This document shows positions 51,458 through 59,115 of a stretch of 64,000 nucleotides of DNA, piece after piece; the first letter of the stretch is position 1; each line of letters opens with the position of its first letter. The notes under the pieces were generated by a model, which was not told the origin of the DNA, searched no databases, and was given only the letters and a program-made list of their open reading frames with translations. The position numbers and the translations under genes are program-made. Origin of the DNA: an uncultured Dehalococcoidia bacterium. GTDB lineage: Bacteria; Chloroflexota; Dehalococcoidia; Lucifugimonadales; UBA3495. The DNA is taken from positions 268,301 through 332,300 of the forward strand of contig CATQHB010000001.1 of the NCBI GenBank assembly GCA_958295765.1. The letters run 5' to 3'.

Positions 51458-53261
51458 CAACAACTGCATCCCTATCCCCATCCCTATCCCCGCCGGCCGC
51501 CGCGCCGCCGTTGGGGTCGCTTTGCCCTTGCACCAGGAAGGCCGCCGTAGCGCAGGCCAGGCCAATAACGAAATTGTAGGCCCCCATCGTGAGCAAATGG
51601 TGAAAGGTCAAGCCGAACATTGCCAGCACGACAACCCAGCCGACGACTAAATCCCGGCCCAGGGACTTGGGCGCCGCCCACAGCAGCCGCGCCAGAAAGA
51701 ACAACGCCAGCAAGTATAACACCAGGGGAATAATGCCGGCCTCGCCAACCAGCATCAGGTACACATTATGGACTCCGGTGGGGTTACCGTGGTGTCCAAT
51801 CGGCGCGCCCTCCATAAAGTGGAGTTGGTACAGGCCGTTGCCGACCAGGGGGGAGGCCAGGGCTTTTTCGGCGCCCAATTCCCAAAGAATCATCCGCCGC
51901 GCCAGACCGCCCACGCCGAAGTCGCAGGTTTCTCCCCGACTGGACGCCATGGTTCCTCTAGCCCGTTCCCACCGGGAGGCCGGCGTTGCGCCGCCCGCCG
52001 TTGCCGCCCTTATCGGGCCGACGTCCCCGGTCATCGCCAGGTAAGGCGCCCCCTCCTTTTCGTAGTACAGGTAGCCGCGCAGGAACTTGCCCCGATCGGC
52101 GTCGGCCGGGTTGTAGTAGCAGGACTGGGTATTCCCGACGTCGGCCCAAGTGCCGGCGTCGGGTACATTGGCCGCGCCGTCCCCGGCGCTGGCGACGGCG
52201 TCGGCCCGCTGCCAACGCCAGCGCCGGGCCGGGGCATCATCATTCCAGTATTCCCAATCGTCAACCAAGTAGGCGATCATCGGCGACCCCACCCGCCCGT
52301 TGGCGTCCCATCCTTGAATCGCGGTTAAGCCGGGATTCAAGGCCGGACGCCCCGGCGGCGGCGCCGGCAGGGTTTCCGGTATCGGCGCCGGCAGTGTCGC
52401 CGGCAGCGTGGCGTTTGACGCAAACGCGGTGAGACTTTCCGGCTGCCCAAAGAACACAATCCCCCGAAAGCTCACGGCCAGCCAAACCAGGACGGCGGCC
52501 AGCAGCAGCGCCGTCAGGCCGGTATGCCAGAGGTCTTGGCGCAGGCGGCGGACGTTCCCCAGCAGGAACAGGGTCAGTACCGCGCTCAGCACGATGCTCG
52601 CCGTATTGGAAAATGAGGCGATTCCCGCAGCGCAGCCCAGGAACAGGGCCAGACACCCCAGAGAGCGTTGCCGTCCGTTGGCTTGAAATGCCAGGGCCAG
52701 GGCTACCGTCATACAGGCGATAAATCCGGCGTCGTTAGGGTCGGTAAAAGCGCCGGTCAGACGATAGGGCAGCCGGTACTCCGGCAGCACGCCGATTTCC
52801 CGCAGGAAGGGCGAGGCCAGAATGACCACGCAGCCGGCCGCCAGAATCGCCAGCAGCCCCTTCAACAACGCCTCGGCCCCGATCCGCTCCAGCATCCACC
52901 GGCCGCCCAGCAGGGCCGCCACGGTCACCAGCAGGAAAAAGCCTTGCCGCGCCAGGTCTCTGGTCAACAGTTCGGCGTCGGTGGCAAGGGAAACCACTGT
53001 GGAAATGCCGAGGTAAGACGCGATGGCCGCCAGCAGTAGCAGTCCGGGCGTTCCCAGCGACCGCCATTGCCACCGCCGGAGGCTCACAAAACCCAGCAGC
53101 AGCAGGCAGCCCACGAGCATCGCCCCCAAGACCAGCGGCTCAATCACGCCGCCTTGCAGCTTTACCTGCACCAGCGCCGCCAGCGCCCAAAAGGAACCGG
53201 CGATGCACGGGACGGCTAAAAACTCCAGCCTTTGCCAGAGGGGATGTATCAGGGACAACAT
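51435..53261 (-). CDS. O-antigen ligase-like (Wzy_C) polymerase, copy 2, with extracytoplasmic Ig-like insert
   Basis: 608 residues, ATG at 53261. Membrane helices, GAFTDPNDAGF, GNGLYQLHFMEGAPIGHHG and VHNVYLMLVGEAGIIPLVLYLLALF match the O-antigen ligase/Wzy family. It also carries the Ig-like insert (RRWRWQRADA...NPADADRGKFLRGYLYYEK) and a Pro-rich linker (LPAPIPETLPAPPPG) not present in copy 1. The C-terminal cytoplasmic tail QGQSDPNGGAAAGGDRD is shared with copy 1. The pair is a tandem duplication, overlapping by about 23 bp. Two polymerases might build different linkages or chain lengths (inference). Confidence 0.86.
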   Translation of the reverse strand: MLSLIHPLWQRLEFLAVPCIAGSFWALAALVQVKLQGGVIEPLVLGAMLVGCLLLLGFVSLRRWQWRSLGTPGLLLLAAIASYLGISTVVSLATDAELLTRDLARQGFFLLVTVAALLGGRWMLERIGAEALLKGLLAILAAGCVVILASPFLREIGVLPEYRLPYRLTGAFTDPNDAGFIACMTVALALAFQANGRQRSLGCLALFLGCAAGIASFSNTASIVLSAVLTLFLLGNVRRLRQDLWHTGLTALLLAAVLVWLAVSFRGIVFFGQPESLTAFASNATLPATLPAPIPETLPAPPPGRPALNPGLTAIQGWDANGRVGSPMIAYLVDDWEYWNDDAPARRWRWQRADAVASAGDGAANVPDAGTWADVGNTQSCYYNPADADRGKFLRGYLYYEKEGAPYLAMTGDVGPIRAATAGGATPASRWERARGTMASSRGETCDFGVGGLARRMILWELGAEKALASPLVGNGLYQLHFMEGAPIGHHGNPTGVHNVYLMLVGEAGIIPLVLYLLALFFLARLLWAAPKSLGRDLVVGWVVVLAMFGLTFHHLLTMGAYNFVIGLACATAAFLVQGQSDPNGGAAAGGDRDGDRDAVVDGSLETG

Positions 53262-53406
53262 GGGTCTATCCTACGAGTGCGGGGCGCAAATCAATGACCG
53301 CTCATAATCAATAACCGCTCATGGTGAGCTTGTCGAACCACCCTACTCCAGGGCAATCGCATTTTAACCCGGGCAACCCAAGCAGCCGTCATTCCACCCC
53401 AAGCAA

Positions 53407-53504
53407 CCGTCGTTCCGGCGAAAGCCGGAATCCAGGAAATCCTCCCGGAAAAGAGGGTGCTTACTATCGAGCGTTCTGGATTCCGGCTTTCGCCGGAACG
53501 ACGG
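53407..53504. repeat. MITE/REP-like palindromic element, copy 5
   Basis: A 98 bp element with the inverted termini of the family at 28534-28630; the left flank AAGCAACCGT resembles that of copy 3 at 41407. Confidence 0.85.
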
Positions 53505-53573
53505 TTGTTTATGCTCCGATTGCCCGGCGCTTGTTAGTATTATCATCAAAGGTTAAGAATACCACTAATTAGT

Positions 53574-53688
53574 ATGTCATTCCGACCGCAGGGAGGAATC
53601 TAAAACCCTGGCCGCTGTACCGTTCCGGTTCCGGGGAAAGCCTGGCTGATGCAAGAGTTTAGATTCCTCGCTCCGCTCGGAATGACAT
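53574..53688. repeat. Second palindromic family: ATGTCATTCCGA...GGAATGACAT element
   Basis: Imperfect inverted repeats of about 31 bp (ATGTCATTCCGACCGCAGGG onward, and its inverse ending CGGAATGACAT) flank a 50 bp core. There is no coding content. It is one of several palindromic families in this locus and could also act as a terminator for the GT4 transcript. Confidence 0.8.
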
Positions 53689-53770
53689 ATCTCTAATTTG
53701 GAATGACATACTTCCGATAGCGTTTCCTATTCAAAGCGTTTCCTATTCAATAGGGTAACTCCAAAAACAC

Positions 53771-54862
53771 CTACCCCCGACACAAGCCGCGCAAATCATC
53801 CGCCACGCCATCATACCAGTTGGCGCTGCGAAAGTAATTTCCCCGGCGCACGGCCCCGGCGCACAGCCGCCGGTATAACTCCGGGTCGGCCCGCAGCCGT
53901 TCAATGGCGGCCTGAACCGCCGCGGCGGAACGGGGTTCTACCAGCAGACCGTTCTCCTCATGCTCGACCAGTTCGGCTACCCCGCCCCAGCGGGCGGCCA
54001 CCACCGGCAGGCCGCACTGAAAGCCCTCCAGAATGGCGCCGGGGTAGCCTTCGCTCCGGTAGTAGCTGGGATACACCAGCAGGTCATGTTCGCTGAGGGC
54101 CTGGGGTATTTCCGCCGGGGCCAGGACGCCGCCGTAGGTCGCCCGGGGGTGGCCGTCAAACAGGGAAAAGTCGGTTTCGGACATACCGGGGCCGAAAACG
54201 GTGAGTTGGCAATTCTCCGGCAACTGGCGGCAGGCGTCCAGGGCCTCGGCCAACCCCTTGTCCATATCCAACCGGGCCAGGAAAATCAGCTTTTCCACCT
54301 TGCCCTGGTCGCGCCGGGCGGCGGCCGGCGCCGCTAGATCCCGCGTGTTGGGCAGCCAGCGAAAATTGGCCGGCCGGTCAAAGTCCCGGAACAACTGCTG
54401 CGTTTCCACGTACACCAGGGCCGACCGCAACCAGGTCCGGTGGGCCAGCCAGCGGGCCAGCGGGCCGTATTGCCGGTAATCCTCCCGCAGGTCGCCCCCG
54501 GTAATCCGCACCACCAAAGGCCGGCGCCCAATCTTGCAGATAACCCAGAAAAAAGAGGCCAGGCTCAGCGCCGAATAGGACGCAATGATGAGAAACACCA
54601 CGTCGGCGCGCCGGAGCCTTTGCGCCGCGCCCCAGGCCACCCGCAGGAACCGGGTCAGGCGATTGGCCCGGATTTTCCAGGGGGAAAGGTTGGTAACATT
54701 CCCCGAAGTATCCACCGCGTCCACCACAAAGCCCCGCAAGGTCAACTCCCGCACTTGCTCGTCGGCCATCACCTTGTTGCCCCCGACGATGTTGGTGTCG
54801 GAGGCCCCGCCTTGCTGGATCGGGGCGATGAGCAGGAGGTTCGGCCCTTTAGCGGCTTTCAT
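53771..54862 (-). CDS. GT4-family glycosyltransferase (paralogue of the 33371 gene)
   Basis: 363 residues. N-terminal LLLIAPIQQGGASDTNIVGG, VVFLIIASYSALSLA and VRITGGDLREDY fit the acceptor-binding Rossmann half. The C-terminal half has KLIFLARLDMDKGLAEALDA, ATYGGVLAPAE and the E-x7-E region in GYPGAILEGFQCGLPVVA. It is homologous over its length to the plus-strand GT4 at 33371-34489. The ATG overlaps the end of the flippase frame by 14 bp. It probably extends the repeat unit on its lipid carrier in the cytoplasm. Confidence 0.9.
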   Translation of the reverse strand: MKAAKGPNLLLIAPIQQGGASDTNIVGGNKVMADEQVRELTLRGFVVDAVDTSGNVTNLSPWKIRANRLTRFLRVAWGAAQRLRRADVVFLIIASYSALSLASFFWVICKIGRRPLVVRITGGDLREDYRQYGPLARWLAHRTWLRSALVYVETQQLFRDFDRPANFRWLPNTRDLAAPAAARRDQGKVEKLIFLARLDMDKGLAEALDACRQLPENCQLTVFGPGMSETDFSLFDGHPRATYGGVLAPAEIPQALSEHDLLVYPSYYRSEGYPGAILEGFQCGLPVVAARWGGVAELVEHEENGLLVEPRSAAAVQAAIERLRADPELYRRLCAGAVRRGNYFRSANWYDGVADDLRGLCRG

Positions 54863-56392
54863 GAACTACGTCTTCGTCTTTCACTTCGTCTTTCAAGGGA
54901 ACCGGGGCCGGCGGTTTCCCCCGGATGCCGCCGGCCAGCGCCGAGCGGCCGGCGGCCCACAGGAAGGTGGCATCGCTGCGCCGGGGCAGCCAGGCGGCAG
55001 CCAAACTCATCCGCGTCGTCCGGTGGAAAACGATGGCATGGAACAAGCAGCCGCTCCCCATGCCGGCGGTCATCGCCCAGGCCGCCGCCGCCACGCCCAG
55101 CCGCGGGTAGAGCAGGAGCAGCACGCTGAGGTTGACGCTTAACCCCAGGAAAACCGCCCACGAACAGACGCCGGGGAGATTCGTGCCCTTGAAGTGAGTC
55201 ACAAAAATCGCGGAGAGCGCGGACGCCAGGATGGCCGGGGCGATAATCCACAGCAGCGGGACGGCCGGCATAAAGGAGGCCGACAGCAGCAGACGGACTA
55301 ACGGCACGCTGAGCGCCACCAGAACCAGCAGGCAGAGCGCGGTCGCCGCTCCCACCAGGCGCAGGCAGAGGGCGACCAATTCGAGGCGCTCCTGGCCGGC
55401 CACCCGGGGATACAGGACAACGCCCACCGCATTGGAAATCAGCAGGACGCCCAGCATCAGCGCGCTGGCCGCGGCGAACAGCCCGATTTCCGACTGGGTG
55501 GCAATCAGCCCCAGGACGAAAACGCCCAGGTGTCCCTCGAGCACGGCGCCCATCCGCGCCGGATGGTATCTCAAGCCGTAGCCAAGAATGAGGGTGAGAC
55601 TCGAGAGCCGTGGCAACTCAAAAGCTATCCGGCGGTGTCCCCGCAGGTCCACCAGGCAGGCGGCAATCATAATGCCATGAGCGGCGGTCAAGGCGATGAC
55701 CGCCCCGCCCGCCCCCATCCCCAAGACCCGGACCAGAATCAGTATCGCCAGCACGTTCACCAGGAGGCGGAGCATGGAAAAGACCGCCAGCCGCCGGAAA
55801 CGCCGGAGGGCGACGAACTGATGATCCAGGGCGATGGAGATGGCCGCAACCGGCGCCATCGCCAGGGCCAGCAGAAAGGTAGGGGTCTCCGCCTTTTGGA
55901 AAAAGGCCAGGTCGCTGTAAATCAGGGGCGCCGACAGCGCGCCGGCCAGGCCCCCCGCCGACCAGACAAATCACCAGGAGAGAGGAGACGCATTGAGAGA
56001 CGCTTACCGGCCCGGCGGCGGCAAAATACTGGGCGCCCTCCCGCGCGCCGGGGGGAGAGAATCGACCCCAGAATCGTCCCGAACACGATGCAGACGGCGT
56101 AGGCGCCCCGGCCTTCGGGCAGCAGCAGGTAGGCCAACAGCGCCTGCACCAGCAGGGTCATCCCGGCCATGCCGGCCAGGGTCGCAAACATTACGACCGC
56201 GTCCTGCCCGCCGGTGGTGGCCGGGGTTTCCGGCGCACCGGTTGTTCCGGTATCAGTTGTTCCCGTATCGGGTGTTCCGGTATCGGGTGAAAGCGTCATA
56301 GTGGGAGCATCATCAGGGCTGGCGACCCGGCTGCCGCGCGGCGCTGGTAAGCATACGGCGCTCCCCGCTAGAGCCGGAGTCGATTCATCCAC
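54849..56392 (-). pseudogene. Wzx/MATE-like polysaccharide flippase broken by two single-base frameshifts
   Basis: Membrane segments typical of oligosaccharide flippases run through three frames: AVVMFATLAGMAGMTLLVQALLAYLLLP then YAVCIVFGTILGSIL; then, shifted, GAQYFAAAGPVSVSQCVSSLLVICLVGG; then LAGALSAPLIYSDLAFFQKAETPTFLLALA to the end. Removing one base from a C6 run (56050-56055) and one from a C/G6 run (55951-55956) restores one protein of about 510 residues. Both are extra bases in homopolymers, so sequencing error is as likely as real inactivation. The GTG at 56392 is next to the GT2 stop; an ATG at about 56299 is an alternative. It would flip the lipid-linked unit across the membrane. 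Confidence 0.8.
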
Positions 56393-57452
56393 CTATAATA
56401 AAGTTGTCAAAAATAGCCAGAATCTCGGGGGGGGGGGGGGGGAAAGTCGATCCGGCAGGAAAAAACCGGCCCCCCAGGTCAAGTGCATCGTTAACAGGAT
56501 CAGCGGCAGGCAGAACGCCGCCGCATCCCGCCGCCGCCAGCCCACCACCGCCGCCCCGCCGATGAGGGACAGGGCGTAGGCCACCAGCATCGCCAGCAGC
56601 GGCCACCAGAAACCGGCCACCACCGCCAGCGCCGCGCCGCCGGCCAAACCCAGCACCAGACCGGGCGCGGCCAGGTGGCGCAGGCGGGTGGCCCGGGGAT
56701 GTTTCAGCGCCATCCGCGACTTGCTCCGGCCATAGTTGAAATACTGCCACGCCAGCGCCGGGAGCGTGCTGCGGGGCCGGTACTGCACCACCAGTTCCGG
56801 GTTGAACCAAACCGTCTTGCCCCCGCTGCCGCAAGCGGTAGTTGAGTTCGTAGTCCTCATTGCGAATCAGTCGGGAATCGTAGCCCCCGGTCTCCTCCAG
56901 GGTCGCCCGGGAGAACACGCCCAGAAAGGCGGTGTCGGAGGCGCCCTCCTTGCCACCCAGCCGGTGGCGGGAGTCGCCCACGCCCAGGGGGGTGGTCATC
57001 GCCATCGCTACGGCGCGCTCAAAGAGGGTGGCGCCCACCGCCAGTTGCCGCCCGCCGACGTTGGCCGCCCCGGTTCGCTCCAGCGTCTCCAGGGCCTGCC
57101 GGATGTAGCTGGGGGGCAGGACAACGTGGGCATCACACCGCACCATGAAGTCACCGGTGGCCTCCCGAAACGCAGCGTTGGCCCCCGGCACCAGGGTTTT
57201 TGCCGGATTGGGAATGATCTTCACCCAGGGGTGCGCCTGCCGGATTAGCTCGGCCATTTTCGGGGTTTTCGAGCCGTCGGCAACGATAACCTCAATCGGC
57301 CCGGCATAGTCCTGCGCGAAGATCGAATCCAGGGTAGGAATGATGGTCGCTTCGGCGTCGCGCGCCGGAATTACTACCGACACGCCCGCGGCCGGCGGGG
57401 CGCTGCTGGAATAACCCTCGGGATTCGAGGTTTGCCGACTTTCGCTGTCCAA
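56393..57452 (-). pseudogene. GT2-family glycosyltransferase with one frameshift and a poly-C 3' end
   Basis: The N-terminal GT-A domain is intact: VSVVIPARDAEATIIPTLDS, IEVIVADGS, VRCDAHVVLPPSYI (DXD-like region) and IRNEDYELNYRLRQRG. At a C/G5 run (56820-56824) the frame shifts. One base fewer would give RQRGKTVWFNPELVVQYRPR and lead into two or more C-terminal membrane segments (LVLGLAGGAALAVVAGFWWP, FCLPLILLTMHLTWGAGFFL). The gene then ends through a 16-base poly-C (poly-G on the plus strand) read as Pro, and a TAG directly adjacent to the flippase GTG. The TTG start at 57452 lies next to the stop of the oxidoreductase. It probably adds a sugar to the lipid carrier. Confidence 0.82.
56427..56442. 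repeat. G16 homopolymer at the 3' end of the GT2 gene
   Basis: Sixteen consecutive G on the plus strand (C on the coding strand), 34 bp before the GT2 stop. A change in length alters the last residues and whether the GT2 stop falls just before or after the flippase start. Confidence 0.88.
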
Positions 57453-57453
57453 G

Positions 57454-58557
57454 TCACCGCATCCTGCTGGGGCCGCTCGCGTTGTTCGGGCCGCTGTTCG
57501 AGGGGGAGTTCACGTCCGCCCCCTGGCATTGCAACTGTTGGCTGATGACGCCCATTACCCGCACCGTTTCCAGGCCGTCCGCGGCGGTAACGGCGGGGGG
57601 CCGGCCGTTGACGCTGTTCCGAAAGAACTCGCTGATGGTCCGGTCATGGATGTTCCTGAATCGGCCGGCCAGGTAGTCAAAACCATTGGCGCCGGCGCCG
57701 GCGGCCATCTGGACGGCCTCCCCGACCGCCGAAAGGCCGATTCCGCCGGGGGACTGGCTTACCCGGCGGTAGTTGACCAGCACCTTGCTCTGCATATCAA
57801 TTTTCATTATGCCTTCCGTGCCCCACAACTCTACCAGAAAGGCCGAATGTTTGCTGGTGTAGGTCAGCGCAATGCTGCTGGCGGCATTATCGCCCACAAG
57901 CTCCAGTCGATAGTCATCAAAGGGCGACCAGGGATATTCCGGCAGGATTTTCCGGCCCTGCACCCAGACGTCGCGGATTGGCCCGATAAATGACCGGGAC
58001 AGATAGACCACGTGCGGCCCGGTCTCTCCGATTGACCCGCCGGGCAGCCGGTGGGCGAAGTGGCTGGGATCGGTCATCCACAGCGCAACCGGCGTAGAGT
58101 AAAAGATACGCATCCCGGTCAGGTTCCCCAAATCGCCGCGCCGGATACGCTGGCGGGCCTTGATGACCCAGGGATGGAACAACTCGGTATGCGCCACCTC
58201 CACCCGGCCCCTGGCCCCCCGCTCGGCCTCGATAATCCTTTGACACTCCTCCTCGGTAGTAGCCAAAGGCTTCTCAATCAGCACGTTGGCGTCCGCTTGC
58301 AACGCCGCCACCGCAATGTCGGCATGGGCGCCCGGCGGCGTGCATACGTCAACAAAGTCGGGACGCTCTTTCTCCAGCATCTCCCGGAAGTCGGCATAGG
58401 CCGCCGGAATCCCGAATTGACGGCGCACCGCCTCGGCCCGGGCCAAGTCCAAGTCGCAAACGGCGGCGACTCGCACGTCGCGGCGCAGCCGGAGCCAGGC
58501 CGGCAAGTGCTTCCTGGTAGATATAAACCCGGCGCCTACAATGGCCGCTGTGTACAT
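57454..58557 (-). CDS. Gfo/Idh/MocA family NAD(P)-dependent oxidoreductase
   Basis: About 367 residues. The ATG at 58557 is chosen because it has GGAGGG about 8 bp upstream. The N-terminal Rossmann fold shows AAIVGAGFISTRKHLPAW and AAVCDLD. The family's EKP motif is in VLIEKPLATTEEE, and the catalytic-site region GGSIGETGPHVVYLSR fits the G-hxxD/H pattern in changed form. Such enzymes oxidise or reduce sugars or UDP-sugars for polysaccharide synthesis. It is the first gene of the minus-strand arm, so the promoter of that operon should lie in 58558-58700. Confidence 0.88.
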   Translation of the reverse strand: MYTAAIVGAGFISTRKHLPAWLRLRRDVRVAAVCDLDLARAEAVRRQFGIPAAYADFREMLEKERPDFVDVCTPPGAHADIAVAALQADANVLIEKPLATTEEECQRIIEAERGARGRVEVAHTELFHPWVIKARQRIRRGDLGNLTGMRIFYSTPVALWMTDPSHFAHRLPGGSIGETGPHVVYLSRSFIGPIRDVWVQGRKILPEYPWSPFDDYRLELVGDNAASSIALTYTSKHSAFLVELWGTEGIMKIDMQSKVLVNYRRVSQSPGGIGLSAVGEAVQMAAGAGANGFDYLAGRFRNIHDRTISEFFRNSVNGRPPAVTAADGLETVRVMGVISQQLQCQGADVNSPSNSGPNNASGPSRMR

Positions 58558-59111
58558 CCGGCGTCCCTCCGGCATCCCCGCACTACCCCAAGCCAGTATA
58601 ACCGCTCCGCCCGCGAGTCGCTATACCGGTTCCAGCCCGAACTAAGCGTGAAGGCGCTTGTTTTTGCCCGGTTTGGTGGGAATGAGTGGACTGTACGCAG
58701 CGCCAGGTTGGAATTGGCAACGCCCCTTTAAGACCGGCGGGTATCGGCTTGCTCGTTGACCCGGAACCATTATAGGGGGACTGGCGGGGAATAGACAACA
58801 TCATCCGCACCCTGACCTCCCTCGCCGGCGCCCCCGGCGCGCTTGCGACTGCGCTTTGCCCCACCGCTGAAAACTCATATTGGGGGGGCGCCGGCCGGGT
58901 AATAAAGGGGATTATAGCGATGGCATCTCTTGCCCTTAACCGGTTCACTGAACGAACCGCCGTATTTAGATATAACAAATGTTATATACTATTTAACAGC
59001 CGGACATTCCCTATTTATGCTGGTTGAGAACGGTCAGGCCCGGCCTGATAGCCTGGCCTGGCAGCGGATTTATGGATTTAGAACCCTTGTTGCGGCCGGA
59101 GTTGCAGCCGA
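58558..59111. other. Divergent region between the glycan locus and the defence locus
   Basis: About 550 bp between divergent genes. The part next to the defence genes (58960-58995) is AT-rich, unlike the rest of the window, and holds a perfect inverted repeat. G7 (58891-58897) is the only homopolymer of note. A short reading frame coupled to the helicase start is listed separately. No RNA gene is seen. Confidence 0.55.
58970..58987. promoter_or_regulatory. Candidate operator: 8+2+8 inverted repeat
   Basis: ATATAACA-AA-TGTTATAT, perfect arms around a 2 bp spacer, in an AT-rich patch about 125 bp upstream of the helicase start. Size and symmetry fit a dimeric repressor site or overlapping promoter. 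No regulator gene is present in the window, so this is inference. Confidence 0.4.
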
Positions 59112-59115
59112 ATGA
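59017..59115 (+). CDS. Possible 32-residue leader peptide coupled to the helicase gene
   Basis: An ATG at 59017 opens a 32-codon frame (MLVENGQARPDSLAWQRIYG and on) whose TGA overlaps the helicase ATG as ATGA. The frame extends upstream to a TTG at 58930. The exact overlap suggests translational coupling, but no good ribosome site precedes the ATG and I recognise no family. It may be chance. Confidence 0.25.
   Translation: MLVENGQARPDSLAWQRIYGFRTLVAAGVAAE

Larger units (their letters stand above)
53262..53770. other. Repeat-rich intergenic region upstream of the ligase pair
   Basis: A 509 bp gap without a gene. It holds the short repeat CCGCTCATGGTGAGCTTGTC (53315 onward), the palindromic element at 53407-53504, a different inverted-repeat element at 53574-53688, a partial copy of the latter's end at about 53700-53710, and a direct 16 bp duplication of AGCGTTTCCTATTCAA (about 53719-53750). 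Confidence 0.7.

Noticed and set aside
53576..53690. Simple rho-independent terminator
   Set aside because: The arms are long, imperfect and lack a T run, and the sequence resembles a dispersed repeat; a terminator role is possible but secondary.
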